64,000 nt of DNA, from NCBI GenBank assembly GCA_023634235.1, contig JAMKCF010000001.1, forward strand, positions 18,324,758 to 18,388,757. The letters are read 5' to 3'. Shown one piece after another: positions 1-14,050 of this stretch (position 1 is the first letter of the stretch; each line of letters starts with the position of its first letter). The notes below the pieces were generated by a model. The model did no database searches. It was not told the DNA's origin and saw nothing but the letters and a program-made list of their open reading frames with translations. The position numbers and the translations under genes are program-made. Source of the DNA: Pisaster brevispinus. Lineage: Eukaryota > Echinodermata > Asteroidea > Forcipulatida > Asteriidae.

Positions 1-10
1 TCATTCATGG

Positions 11-3000
11 TTACATAAGATCCAGCATGCCTTCGTCCCATTTCTTTTCAAGGGGATAGGACAAAAGTTCTTCAAATGGGGGGTCATACATTATTACATA
101 GAAAGTTTTAACACCAATAAATTTCCTGTCGCCTCTTTCTACGAGCTTCTCGATGTCGTCCTCACTGGCTCTCCTCAAGACTGTGCCTTTTGCAATGAAT
201 AAACCCCCCAGTCTCTGAATCCAAGAACATGTGCCTGATCCTCTTTGAAATAATTCTATCTCCTGGAAAAGGGCCCCTTCGTCGTTTTTTGGATGGTGAA
301 ACCTTTGCCAATGGTTAATCTTTAAGTTGTTTTATTTTTGTTCTCTTTGTCAATTTCTGGAGATGATTGTGATGATGTTCCTGGCTGCTCCTGGTCATAT
401 GCGGTCACTACTTGTGTTATTATTGATCGGAGGTGTTTTTCTAGCTGCTCAAGGGACAATTTCTGGCCTTTCGTAGTTAAATAAAATAGATCTTTAGAGA
501 TGCCACCTTTGCTACAAGTCTTCCAATGTTTGATTTGGGAAATTAGGGCTAGTTCCAGTTCTTTGTCTTCATTTCTTCTTTTATTTTATCTACATCTTCT
601 TGGGAGTTGCATAGCAGTTTACATATTTTCAGGGCATTTGCTGTGTTTTCAGTTGCCTGCTTGGTTAGTGCCCGCTGCCTTGCTTCTTTCTTCTCTTTAT
701 TGACCCTCGACTTCTCTACAACTATCTTTTTTATATTCTCACTTTTCCGTTGGTATAGTTTAACCTGGCAACGAGGCACCTGTTTGGTCCTAACATTGCT
801 ACAGTTTACTGTCACAGATGTTTGGACGGCGTAATTGATAGGTTAATAGGGTTTGTTATGCCTTTTCTCAATGATTTCTTTAGCTAATTGTGTTGCTTAC
901 ATGTCAAGGAATACCTTCAAGCCCATTGAACCGGTAAACCATAGAGCAAGGATCAGAAACAACAACCATGCCTTGTCACTAAGCGGTGACTCACTCACAC
1001 CACGCCCACACAGAGCTAGGATTTTGTGCATGCAATGGGAAATATTTTTTTCCACCACCCCTCCTGACCAAATTGACGACCCCTGTTGATTGACACCCCT
1101 TCTAAAACGTGTGTAATGGTACACTGTAGGATATCATGGAGTATCACGGGGTTGGGATCTACCATTTTGTAATGGTTATGTTTTTCTTTATATGTGCCAC
1201 AGCTCTGTGATAACATGCCTCATTGCAAGGTTAAGAAATGAAGCCCGTTGCTTTCGTGCATTGTTAATGAATTCTGATTTCTTGTCAGGGTCCATTTCAT
1301 CAAGGTACGATCTTGTCTTGTTCAGACTCCATAGCAAAATGCCCTCAAATGCAACATTGTTAGCAGAGAGCATTTTCCTCCGCAGATGGTCCAGACCAGC
1401 AAAGACCCGTTCCGCAGCAAGATTGTCTTTAGGGATCGATCCTGTCTGCAGTCGTAGTTCTTCTGAAGCATTGGTGAATGATGTTCAACTTGACGGCTGA
1501 TGCAAACTACAAAATTGTGGAGTATGATAGAAAGTGCCTGTTTTGTGAGATGTTCAATGGTTGCCGTGGTGGGTGCATAGAGTGTATAATGAAGTTGGTC
1601 CTTTGAAGGTGGGATATCTGTGAACAACACACAACTATCATTTACCAGGGGAGATGGATCCATCAGTCGGGTGTAATACTTGTCCGTATCCATGATGTGG
1701 ATATCACTTTCCACCATTTTCATTAGCGATGTGGTTATGTGTTGGGAAATTATTCCCATTGCTCGGATGCCTGCAAGGATGATGTCATCTTGCAAGTCAA
1801 GTTTCAAACATTTAATGTACAGGTTTTCTTCTCGTTTTGTGTCGAGCGAGGTGCACAGTGTGTGGAAAATGTCGATGTGATGATAAACGGCGGCAGAGTT
1901 GTGAAAAGGTATATTAAACCTATTACCCCTGTATGCTACCAAATGAGATGTTGGTGTAATTGCTTTGAACTCTTCCACCATGCCAGACTGTTCATCACAG
2001 TCTGGCCCCAGTAAGTTACAGAATGTCCTGACAGTCAGAAGAGAAGCATATTCTTTTCCCCTATTCCACAACGACTTCTTCTCTGCCAATTTTGGTTTCT
2101 TCAGCTTCTATTTGTTCCCATTCAAACAGCAGTAGCGGCATACTCTTGCAGATTTAAGACAAGATGTTTGCCACAATATAGGTCATTGATGGTGCTAATT
2201 TTTTGTTTGTTGTCATCTATTTCGCTCCAGTTTTTTATCACCTCGGGGAGCACTGACGCTCTCCATTTTTCAAGCAGAGATATGTAGGCTTTGTTCACTA
2301 TGCATCTGTCTGTCATTGTATTCTTCACTTTCGCAAGCATCTCATGGACCTGTTGTGGGGAATTGTCTTGAACATTGAGTGTAAGTAGTTTCTTTGGTTT
2401 CTTGTAGTAGAGTGTCGGCACTTTCGGAGTGAACATCATGCAGGCTCATTCCGACTGTTCCTTCATCTGTTGATGCAAGGAATGTGGTATATGCTTTTCT
2501 ATTTTTGCTCGTACCATCTACTTGCAGTGTAACTGGGTTTTTTATGCTTGTATTTTTGACCTTGCTGCCTCTTTATTTAGCATAGCTTGCGCAATACTCA
2601 GGTACCTTATCAGTGTGGGTTTTAGCAATCTATGTATGTTCATATTGGCCACATCTTTCGGTACAATTCGTATGATCTCAGATACTTGACTACTTGGAAC
2701 ACCACGAGTGATTAGCTCAAAACAGATAAGTCTAATGTCATTTGTATACTTTCCATTCTCAAATGACACTATTTCCCGATTGTGGATGATGTCATCTAAC
2801 TGACTCTTCAAATCCTCATTCTCATCTGTTACTTCTTTCAATTCTTTTTTCAAGTTTTTCACAACTTCGGTATTTTTCTCACTCTGTACTTCCTTAAAGT
2901 GCCTTCGGGAATTCCCCAACTGTTTTTTGTCCTTCTGCAGTTCTGTGATCTTTTTTTCCATCATTTGTATTTTTTTGTTTAGTATTTGTCTTGCCTTGGC

Positions 3001-3625
3001 CTCTTCTTGGAGTTCATCTTCTCGTCTCTGAAGTCGTCGTACAATATTTTTCTTCTGTAGATTGTTGATTTCTTTCTTCAAAGATTCATTAATCTCCTTT
3101 AAATTGGCAAGGGTCTTGTCAAGTTTTTCGGCATGAATCTGGGATATTTGATGCTGCTCAACCTCATCTTGCCATAAATCAAGGTAAATATAAATGACAC
3201 ATTTAACACCACTGAGATATTATTAGGATTATCACACCAATTCAATATATGTCTTTAGGGTTCAGTGGATCAGCGTGCCCTTAACTTGCTAGGCAAATAA
3301 CACTTGACCCCTAGCTAGTCAGAACTGAAACCATCCTTTCAAACAATACATCCCATGTTGGGGGCGCATTGGTTTTTATGCAGCTTTCACTATTAAACGA
3401 GTTGTCTGCCGTAAAGAGGACATTTGTTTGCCTCAACACGTAAACCTTTGAAAAACGACTCATTTGTACAGAACACACAACGTTATGAAGAAACACAGCA
3501 TTTTATGCATTTAATATCTGATGGAATGAATACATGACATAATCATTTTCTCACCTGGTGCTCAAATAAGCAGCGTGTCACGCCATCATCAGTGTAACGC
3601 ACACAGTACTTGGTTAGTGACTTCC
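11..3625 (-). pseudogene. Decayed transposase-like gene, coiled coil plus DGTS motif
   Basis: I do not know a formal name for this protein. The pieces, read on the minus strand, match in layout a family I recall from many copies in cnidarian, mollusc and lancelet genomes. A 71-bp exon (3555-3625, splice sites on both sides) is followed by an exon starting at 3167 that encodes a long Lys/Glu-rich coiled coil. Next comes a DGTS motif near 2495, then a region with GNRFNIPFHNSAAVYHH (about 1950), then LAAERVFAGLDHL (about 1410) with NKTRSYLDEMD. A second basic coiled coil lies at 549-760 and a hydrophobic C terminus ends with a stop at 11-13. The reading frame changes near 2557 (a run of A), 2400, 2100 and 1450, so this copy is broken. 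The repeated nature of the family and the DGTS-type core suggest a transposon protein; this is inference. Confidence 0.55.
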
Positions 3626-4344
3626 CTGAAAAATAAAAGGCAAACGGTTTGTCATTATACTTCATCAAACTTAACCGTGTCCAGGGATGGGGATGGTGGT
3701 TGTGAATTGGCAAGCGTTTTGATTTGCATCCCAATACCCTATGTGCTTTGTCTTTTTCGGGAGGGTGCACAGGAAAGGGGCCGCTATGATTAACTAAAGA
3801 GTTTAACAGCTTTTTGGATTCAGTTATCCACTTTGATTTCGGTGGTTTTTTGTAGGTTTTTTTTTTATAGTTTATTTGTTGTTAATGTTTTGTTTTTCTG
3901 ATGTTTGTTTGTTTGTTTGTTTTTTTTTTTTTTTTGGGGGGGGGGCAGAGTGACATACAACTATGTGCTATGTTTGAAACGTGCTCTTCATGTCATGGGG
4001 ATCACAATAAGGTGTGGAACTGTCATTTCGTGTGTTGACAATACAAAAGTTAGTTCACTTTTTGTAATACCTTTGTTTATGGAGGTTATTATGGCTGGAT
4101 ACCATGGCGAGTCCGGAGGCCACAGTGCCATCACTCTGTCCCCTTCTTCATACTATCAAGAGGACATATAAATTATCTAACATATACGTTATTATTTGCT
4201 TTCACCATGTAGTGTGATAATGAACACGGTCAGTGTTTCCGGAACTAGACTCACCAAGTATCCATGGCCAAAACTTAATAACACAATTGAAGTTGTTTTG
4301 AGAAAGGTATCGTCACCTGTTTGACCGGTTTAGGGATTGGTTGA
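3626..4344. other. Non-coding gap with T/G simple repeat
   Basis: No gene is visible. The stretch contains TTTG repeats and poly-T running into poly-G at about 3905-3946. The remainder is unremarkable AT-rich sequence between the decayed gene and the 3' end of the LINE. Confidence 0.5.
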
Positions 4345-7220
4345 TTCTATTCCGGATGGGTTTCATTCCGAATCAGTAGCGCGCCAACAAACTCGAGAAA
4401 AATTGCAGTTGTTCCAGAGAGTGGGTGTGGCAATTGAGAAGGCGCGTTTTCCGTGGCGAGTGCGGAGGATAGGACCAGTGTTGAATTCCAGGTGGGCAGT
4501 AGACGATGAACGGAGAACACGAGACGTAGGTTGCTTTTTGGGAATGAGTAATTCTGAGATATATTTAGGAGCTAGGCCATGTCTAACTTTGTATGCAAGA
4601 GTAAGAACTTTGAATTGGATCCTTTGAGATACAGGGAGCCAGTGTAAGGAGCGCAGAACAGGAGTGATGTGGTCTGTTTTCTTTGTAAAAGGGAAACTAG
4701 ACGGACTGCTGAGTTCTGTATTCGTTGGAGGGGAGCAATGTGGGATTGAGGATGGTTGATGTAGAGACTGTTACAGTAATCAAGGTGAGAAGTAGTGAAA
4801 GCATGAACCAGTCGTTCAGTGGTACTTTGGTCTAAGTAGCGTCTAAGCTTTCCGATCTTGTGGATTCCAAAAGCAGCAGAACGACATGTGTTCTTGATGT
4901 GTTGTTGTAGGGTTAATTGGTGATCAAGGGTGACTCCAAGATCTCCAACTGTCTTTGATGGGGTGATGGTGTCGTGGACTACGGAGATGTGTGCAATAGG
5001 TTGTGATGTTCGGAACTGTGAGGTGACTTGGAGTACTTCAGTCTTAGATGAATTTAGCTGCAGACCGTTCTGGCTTGACCATGTCTGAATATCAGCAACA
5101 CAGTCTGATAGCTGTTTCATAGACTCAGTGTGCTCACTCTGTTTAAGTATGACGTAAAGCTGTGTATCGTCAGCGTATACTGCGTGCTGAACACCTTGAT
5201 GTGCTTAGATGATGCCATCTAAAGGGCCAGTGTAAAGGATGAATTCTAGCGGTCCCATGACCGATCCTTGTGGAACTCCAGACGATAGTGGAGATGGTCT
5301 TTACAGTGGAGATGGTCTTTACAACTTGAGTCCATCCTTCAAAAAACGAGCTGAGTAGCTGGAGAGCCAGACCATCTATGCCGTATGACGTCTTGAGCCT
5401 CTCCAAGGCAACTGTGTGATTAATAGTGTCAAATGCCGATGAGTAGTCTAAAAGGACAACAATAGCTTCGAAGCCTCTATCAATTGCGAGAAGGAGGTCG
5501 TTGCAGACTCGAACAAGTGCTGTTTCCGTAGAGTAAAATTAACGATAGGCCGATTGCATTTCTGGTAGGAGTCCATGTTGTTCAAGATAAACTCGTAGTT
5601 GGGCAGAGACAATTTTCTCGAGAACCTTCCCTAGAAACGAGATGTTAGCAATCGGCCTATAGTTCGAGAAAATATTGCGATCAAGGTGAGGTTTCTTCAG
5701 CACAGGAATCACGTGTGATAATTTGAAGGATCCTGGAAAAGAGCCTGATGACAGTGACAAGTTCATGATGTGTGTGATTGTAGGAAGGAGTTCGTCGAGA
5801 CAAGCCTTCAACAGCCAGGTTGGGATGGGGTCAAGGTTGCATGACTTTGATGCACACTGTCCGATAACTTTCCTCACTTGGTCTTCGGAAACAGGCTCAA
5901 ACGAGAGTAGGTTACTGGTGCATGTTGGAACTGTGTTAGCCTCGTGTAGTGATGGATCAACATATTCAAGGGCAGTGTTGATTTTGGTGACCTTCTCCTT
6001 GAAGAAACTTTCAAAGTCATTAGCGAGATTTTGATCAGAGTCATGGTCGGGTAAAACTAAGTCGTTACTTGGTGAGAAAAGCTTTTTGACGTATCTAAAG
6101 AGCTGCTTGTCGTTACAATTTGCAATCTCTGATTTTATTCATTCTGACTTGGCGCTGTCAAGTGATTGATGATAGGTTCTGCAGTGATCTTGATACATTT
6201 GACGATGCACCTCCAAAACAGATTTCATCATACGACGTTCAGCGCGCCTTCTCAGTCTTTTTGCTTCTCTCACATCATTTGTGTACCATGGCGCATGTGG
6301 TCTCAATGATACCACTAGTTTTGACAGGAGCGTGTTTGTTGAGGAGCCTCGTTAAAGTGGAGTTGTAACGATCTACTACATCGGACCCGGCAACAGGAGC
6401 AAGATGAGGACCCACTGGTGCTGGGAGCATTGACTTGGCAATATCGTCCTTGAATTGGATGAGATCAATGTCACGAGTTTTCCTTTAGACAATTCGTTTC
6501 TTGCTAGGTTTGGGTTGCGTTAAGTTGAGGTAACATTCCACCAAAGCATGATCTGATGGCAGTGGATTCGAAGTAGTGACATCGTTGACAAAGTCCTCAG
6601 AAGCACGTGTAATGATCAGATCGAGCGTGCGACCAGCTTGATGGGTTGGACCTTTTACATGTTGTTGGAGGTCAACAGAGCTGATAAGATCGTGAAAAGC
6701 CATTGCGTGGTGATTGGTAGCGTTATCCACGTGGAAGTTGAAATCGCCGCATATCATTACGTATCCTGGATGCGAGACCACATCTTCAAGAAGTGATGAA
6801 AATTCTTCGAAGAACGTAGGAACAGTTGAGCGTTTCTCCGATGTCAGTTGTGGCCTATATATAACTATAAGCCGAATGGGGAAGCTGGAGCGGTTGTCCA
6901 GGGTCAGGTCCATGTGTTCAAATGACTCAAAGTTGTTTAAATTGTGTAGTTTGACGTCAAATGTCTTCCTAAGACATATAATGATTCCACTGCCTCTTCT
7001 GATATGTCTAGCAGAGTGGAATATCTTGTAGTTATGTAGCGTGTTTTGGAGGTCAGCTAAGGCGTAGTTGTCTCGGTGGTCTCCGGTAAGCGATGTTTCT
7101 GTGATTGCACAAATGTCGATGGATCTTTCCATGACGGCATCACAGAGAGTATGAGTTTTATGAGTTATGGATCGAGAGTTCCATAAGGCGAAGTTGCATT
7201 GCAGGGGTGGTGGGGTACCC
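4345..7220 (-). mobile_element. LINE (CR1/L2-like), endonuclease and RT part, degenerate
   Basis: This is the 3' part of a non-LTR retrotransposon read on the minus strand. An APE-type endonuclease occupies 6485-7220, with ALWNSRSI near the start, CGDFNFHVD in the middle and SDHALVE near its end. Reverse transcriptase follows in broken frames: NYRPIANISFLGKVLEK (about 5655), the catalytic YADD at 5166-5177, and a C-terminal part with LDYCNSLY and LQRIQNSAVRLV (4700-4850). The typical LHWLPV and LWN motifs lie near 4640 and 4420. The frames at 5539-5877, 5170-5406 and 4572-5120 differ, so the copy is dead. The endonuclease plus this RT type points to the CR1/L2/Jockey group. Its N-terminal part is at 25192-25635, separated by a large insertion. 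Confidence 0.85.
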
Positions 7221-8700
7221 ATTAAACAAAAACACGTAAAAATTACGTGAAAATCACGGAAGTTTTGGGTTTCCAAAAGGAGTGAATTACGTTTTATACA
7301 CACGAGATAAACACGTAACAGGCGTTAATGCGTTTCAACCTAAAAGTTACGTGATTTCTTCACGTTAAAATCCCTGCACAACAGCCATCATAATAGCGTT
7401 TTTAGCACATTGCCAAATCACGTGTTTTCTACACGTAATAGTCACGTTATCGTCCCGTTCTTAGAGTTCGTTTCGCACACCTGTAAATTACGTTATATGC
7501 TCGAGCTTGAATCACGCTTTACACACTTAATAATCACGTAAGTAACCCGTTCTCTCAACACCTTATTTTCCCGTTTTTATAAAACGGGAATATGACGGGA
7601 TATGCGTTAATGCGTTTTTACCTAAAAGTTACGTTATTTCTTCACGTTAAAATCCCTGCAGAATAACCATCACAGTAGCGTTTTAACACATTGCCCAAAA
7701 CACGTGTTTTTTATACGTAATAGTCACGTGATCGGCCCATAATTAGAGTTCGTTTCACACACCTACAAATCACGTTAAATGCTCTAGCTAGAATCACGTT
7801 ATGCCCACTTAATAAATACTGAAGTAGCCCGTTCTCACAACACTTTGTAAACACTAAATAATAACGTGATTTGACCGTTATTAAAAAAAACAGAAAATGA
7901 CGGGATTTTCACCAAAAATATACGTGTTTTTCACACGTAGAAATAACAGTGATATAACCAAGCTAATAACGTTATTGGCCTGTTCTATACGAACGTGCTT
8001 CTATGACTAACTAATCACGTATAAGTATCCCGTTCTAGAATCAGGTTCTGGTCACCTAATAATCACGTTTTCGGCCTTTTCAAGAATCACGTTGTGCACA
8101 CTTTATAATCACGAGGTTCATATCTTCCTAAATTGCTTTTTTCCTACGTGATAATCACGTAATTGGTACGTTTTGTAAACACGTTTGACCCACCTAATAG
8201 TCACGGTTTTTTTTGTCTTCAATAAGGTTATTTTTACGTAGTATTCACGTTATTCGGGTTTTCTTTAATTACTTACTGCACACCTAATACTTACCTTATT
8301 AGACGGTTCTTGGCTCAGGTTTTTTTGCACATCAAAATCCCGTCACCTGCTGGTTCGTAAAATACGTTTGACCCACCTAGTATTCACGTTGTCTTATTGT
8401 TCTTCAATAAGGTTGTTTTTACGCAATTTTAACGTTATTTGGGTCCCTTCAATCACGTAACTGCACACCTATAACTTACGTTATTGGACGGTTCTCGAGT
8501 CACGTTTTTAGTATATCAAAGTCCCGTCACTTGCTCGTTCTTAAAACACGTTTCATCCACCTAATAGTTGCGTTATTTTATTGTTTTCAAAAAGGTTAAT
8601 CTTACTTAATTTGTACGTTTATTGGAGTTTCCTTCAATCACGTATAATATGGCACCTAATACTTATTGGATTTCTTGACCCACGACATTTGCTTGTATTT
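7221..8700. repeat. Left-end ACGT-rich tandem repeats
   Basis: The motifs ACGT, CACGTAA and TCACGTT recur every few tens of bases. Larger units are visible: a block beginning gcgttaatgcgttt occurs near 7323 and again near 7604 (unit about 282 bp), and a block with aaacacgtttgacccacc-like sequence occurs near 8178, 8361 and 8545 (unit about 184 bp). There is no open frame of note. The same core (taataatcacgtt) recurs in the array at 22885-24898 at the other end of the insertion, which suggests both are subterminal repeats of one element, possibly transposase binding sites. Confidence 0.6.
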
Positions 8701-10870
8701 CCTCAATAGTCACTTGAATGACCAATCCTGAAGTGTGGTAATTTAGTCAGAGTTCCTGGGGTAAGCATGGCTAAGACTAATTTGAGTAAATAATCAACAC
8801 ACCAGGTGCTCCAAGCCGTACTTTCAAACTGAATTAACGTACCCCTTTTAATAGTGATACTAAAAATTGTGTTCAAAATAACGTTTCCGAAAATATAAGT
8901 TAAACACTTTATAGGCAGTACATAGTTACAAAAAGCTACACATTTTGAGATTGAATAAAAGAAAATCAACCCTTTATACAGTAACACACTAAAGCAAAAT
9001 GAACGGATTTGCCATTTAAAGTTTTCAAGATAATACAAAAGCATAGTACACTTAATTGTACAATATAGGACCGTTAAAGCTGATGGAGCAGCGCTCTCAT
9101 TTGTATACATGAAAACCACCCACCCACATGGGTGTGTTTTAACTCCAATAGAGATGTCATATTATCGTCCCTCTTTTGTTTGTACTCTATTTGGCAACAG
9201 CTCCCTTTGGTTCCCAGAATTGGGAACCCCTCAGTGTCTTCTTTTGTTATATGTCCCTGGTTCGAATGTATGAACAAATTTTTAAAACACCGAATAATTA
9301 CAACTGACTCAATCCGTTTTCACAGTTGGTCGGGAAACAAAGTAACAATTAAGTATCTACACATATTTTTCTTAATTTATGTTGTTAACCGAAAAAAGGG
9401 AACACACAATTAAAAGCGTAACCTCAGAATTGATGATTACTTAGACACACAAAAGTGAAATACCACAACAGCATTCTAATCTGGGAAATAACAACAATCA
9501 TTTGATTAAAAAGCATCCCATCTACCCAAAAAAATAAATAAATAACAAACGATTAATTGAACGAGACAGCTTAAAGGTGCGTAATTGTGTACAACCTTAA
9601 TTTTGAACAAAGTACGATTTTTTCTCTTTAGATAATTTTTGGTTTGTTCATAGTTTAGCTTAGTGCTTTTTTGTAATTACATTATACTTCGATCTGGGTC
9701 TATCATCTTTTGCCGTATACCTGATCATGATGCTTTACAAACTGATTAACAATCAAATGCAGGAAAGGTAAAGCTCACTTACAGAAAATACAAAACTGAA
9801 AACTTGGGTTTAAGGTACGTGAGGAGGAATAAGTTGGAAAATTTACTCATTCTAGCATGCAAACAATCCGCCTCGTTTGTTACAACAGAGATTAAATGTT
9901 CGAACCTTCAATTTCTGATTTTCTGAATTTTAGACACAAATTTGCCGATGGGAGATTGTTATTGAAAAACGCCCTAATTGTCCTGTTCCCTGAAATTGAT
10001 ACAGTCAAGATATCTTGTATCCCCATTATTATGTCCAAATATTTTTCAAAATCCCCAAAATACTTTGCAAACTTTCATTTGTCATTTTTGGAGGCACTAT
10101 AAAAATGTTTGATAATATCTTTGGCAAAAGTATAATTTAAATAAGGGAATCAATGTGTGGTGAAGAGGTTTTAAACCACTAGTTTAAAACCGATTCGACA
10201 CACTTTGATTCCCATTCATAAATACCATTTTCCTAAAAATATCCAAAACCCTGTTGAGAACAAATCTGACAGTTTAGCCTTAATAGCTCACCTCGACTCG
10301 GCGTTGAATTTCTATGCGTGTAGAAAAACCGCGTCGCGCAATTTTCGAACTTGCGCGCTTAAGTTCCAAGCTATTGCACGCAAGTTTCTAACTTGCGCGA
10401 AATAAACTAGGCGGCTTACCAAATTTGCGCGCTCCGCGCAAACGTGATAGCGCCCTCTTTGACAAAAAGTTGCCAGGCCATGTTTAAACACTTCTAGCCG
10501 TGTCTATATCGTCCGTTTAAAAACGGCCACGTGATGTCCTCTCGTCCAATCAGAATGGATAAACTGTCCCAGGTTTTTATGAATTTGAAATAAAAAGGTT
10601 GCATGTTAATTTGTTTATGCGTTACAACGAAGTATAACTCGTATACGGATGCCATAGTTTGTTTACCCGGGGGGGGGCACAATATACCAAATTATTCTGC
10701 CTGATAATTGTCGAAAGTGAGGCACTTGACAATTTTTGAAAAGAAAAATTGGAGTTTAGATACTGTAATAACAAAAGGAATAATTTCGTCGTTCAAAAAA
10801 GTGGTTTTTGAGTCAATGACATAAAAATAAAAATGCAATTCACTTATTTCCTATAAAGACACAAAGTTTC
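8701..10870. other. AT-rich non-coding stretch
   Basis: No convincing gene is visible. It contains a short foldback sequence (10145-10213) and two AACTTGCGCGC words near 10350-10400. A run of G lies at about 10669-10676. Short open frames here have no recognisable motifs. Confidence 0.4.
10145..10213. repeat. Small foldback (MITE-like) sequence
   Basis: GGGAATCA at 10145 pairs with TGATTCCC ending at 10213, and a second nested palindrome (ggttttaaa / tttaaaacc) fills the centre at 10168-10191. It is about 69 bp. It may be a tiny MITE or the remnant of one. Confidence 0.4.
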
Positions 10871-13800
10871 CTATATAACGTCCCCGTCCCCCTCTTCGTC
10901 ACTGCTGTCGGCGAATCTTTCAGCTGGGACAGCTTTCCGCTGGGACAGCTTTCCGCTTCACTGCCTTTCTCTTGGGGTAGGCCTTGAGAACATCAACGAT
11001 ATGAGTATCGGCGTCCGCCTGTGAAAACGGAATGTCCCTGCTTCGAAGTGCCCCTGAAAATGATTACAGTCAAATTTTAACACAATTCGTGACGAAAAAG
11101 AAAATAAACAACCGACGCACCACCACCACAAGAGGTCATTACCCCCCCCCCCCATTTGTTTTCTTTCTGTTTTTGTTTTTTGTTTTTTTTTCGTGTTTTG
11201 CTTTGTTTATTTTTTTGTTTATTTTTCCCCCGTTTTTAGTGTTTGTTGGAACTCCGTTTTTTTGTTAGACAACTGTAACTGCAAAAACTGTAAGGTGACG
11301 TCATTACATTTTTGTTAACTAACGAATTTTTTTAATTTTAACCACTTGTTAAATTGATGGGGAAACATTTACAGTAGGGAAACCGCAATCATTTAATACA
11401 ACTTATATGCCATATCAAATAATTATGAGGTTATTTTTTCACTTCGTAAAAACGCGTTTGTAAACTCTCACATATCTATGAGCTTCTACTTACTTATTAT
11501 CAGTGTATATAGAGTAAGGGCTTGTAAGGAGGTTTTCCTCTGTTCCTCCCCAGCACCTCCAGAGCGGCGTCCCTGTCCGCATTTGGACAACTTGGCCGAG
11601 ACACCGATCTCGGCCACGGCCTCCAACATCTTCCTCATCGTTGGTCGTATATCTTTTTCTCCGGCGGACTTTACGATGAGGTAGTGTTTCTTTAAAAAAA
11701 TAAATTGAAATTATTATTGGAAAGTAACGTCTAGCCCTCATGATAATTACTTCGCATTTTCAAGCTTGCGGTCCATTCAAAGAATCTCTATGAGAATCAA
11801 CCGATTATTGTGGAAATGCTTAAGAGTCATTTCAGAACTGGTTTCTGTTCTTGTGGCAGTTGGACTGGAGCATCCAATCATGTCCAACACATTCAATATT
11901 TGTGAACTCATCAGATCTGGGACGAAAAACAGTCTCAGCTTCAAGGTGTTGAAAACAGTTTGCCATGATCTTAACATTGATACACAAGATTTGCAAGATA
12001 AGCGTAAGAGATCACATGAAACAAAATTGAAAGAAGTTGTAAATGCTTACACCCTTCATCATAATTAACCAGTAAGATTCAATTGCAGTGACAAAAGTTT
12101 TATGAGGCTAGTTCTGATTCTTTTTCCATTCAATAATACTCAATATGAAATGTACATGTACCAGTAAAATATGTAACGGAATGTAACATATATGCTTGGG
12201 GGGGTAAAATCCAAGATTGAGGTCATTAAAAACTTCATAATCAATGTGGGGTAATCCACGCTACAGAGTACTTAGGAAAAGGTGCAGGATTGATGGAAGT
12301 GTTCTTTTTTGATGTTATTAATTCAAACTGAGGGAAAAACTTAAAAATGCATTTTTCCTGTTTTTGGAAAAAATCAAATTTTTGAGGCAGTACTGTAACA
12401 AAAGGATACAATTGCCCAAGCTTTTCTCACCAGATATGACAAGACCAATAATGGCCCTAATCATAACCGAAAGGAAAATATTCTGAGACCCCTGGCAAGT
12501 TGACATTTTGAGGGCCAAAAATAGGGTAAAAATGTAGATTTTGCAAGTTTTAAAAAACATGCTCTAATGCATGTTCTAAAAATAGCATAAGGGTGAAATT
12601 TTTTGCAATAATTTTTTTATCTCAAGTAAAGCCACAGAGGATACTATAAAAGGTTTTATGACATATTTTTGAATTTTGGTAGGGTGGAGTTATGAATATA
12701 AGCTAATATCCATTTTTTCCGACCCCAAAATCGGCCTAAAATGCCAAAAACACAAAATGAGCTGTTACCATGGCAACGGGCTATATATGGATTTGAAAGG
12801 TCGATTTGATTAACTTGCACCCCAAGGCCCTTCCACCCACAAAGTGTTTAACAATTTGATTTTTTGACCGAGGACACTATGTCAAGTATTTACGTGAAAT
12901 GACTCTTAAGAAAACATTTTTATTTCGATTTTTCAATTTTGTTTTTGATCAACCCACTCCCAATTTTCTACCCATTACCACACGTGTGCTCCAAGTGGAG
13001 GAGCTTCCTTCAATATTTTATGAGAGACTAGAATGTGTTGAACTATGCTCTGGATTGATGGATGATCAATGAATACAGATAAGCGCTCAATAATATACAA
13101 AAGTATTTTGTCTTAAATGTGTATGACATTTTCTGTTTGCATTCATTCAGCAATTTCTAGCAATTTTCTAGCCACAAAAATTGTGGTGGGAGTATACTAG
13201 CAAACTTGAAAATAGTATATGAAATCAACGTATGTCAACAGACATGCATTCTTACCACGAGTTCCCGCCGTTTCTTGAAAACTACTTTTTCCTTTCTCTG
13301 CAAGTCCGATTTGTCCGTAATGGCTTTATCGAACTTCAGCAAATCGTGCAAAGATTTGCACTTCATTGGCAAAATATCAACGATTCTCTCCTCTACATCG
13401 GGAGTCTCTGAGGATACCTCACGGCTCTGATTCAGCATCCGAATAATCTTTTCTTGGTTCCTTAGAATCTGTTGTCCGACGGCTGTCAATAATAACACAG
13501 AGATAAAAAAAAGTGCCGTTCCTGCAAAATACAAAGAAAAGCATACAGTTGCACTGGAATTTTATAATTAGCTGCTCTACCGAAAGTTACAAAAAGGGAC
13601 TGCAAGTTCCATCCACCACAGGCCTGTGTTCGATGAGCAATGCCCGATACAAAGCTAGCCTTTCGTAATGTTCCCCCCAAAACAGAATTAGCAGCTTTTG
13701 AAGCAAAATAAAAAACAATTGCTCAGGAAAATAGACATCAATGCCCTCCTTAAGTGTGAAAATTCACTATGCTCGAGAAAAACAAATGTTGGTATAGTAC

Positions 13801-14017
13801 CAACGGGCTTTCGTACTAACCCAATAATGGTCCGTGCTCAACCAAATCTGCTCCTTGAAAAATAAATGTTAATTTGGAATTATAGTAGTAGCTATAAGTA
13901 GGATGACCGTAGTTTTTGACTTTCAAAAGTCTATCCCACTATTAAACCAAAACAAAAACCAAAAACACAAAAGTAAACAAGTAAACCATCCCCCCCCCCA
14001 AAAAAAAAAAAAAAAAA

Positions 14018-14050
<33 letters not shown>

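Noticed and set aside
7221..8700. Telomere or centromere satellite
   Set aside because: Units are long, diverged and of different sizes, flanked by a LINE, and their core recurs at the other end of the insertion.
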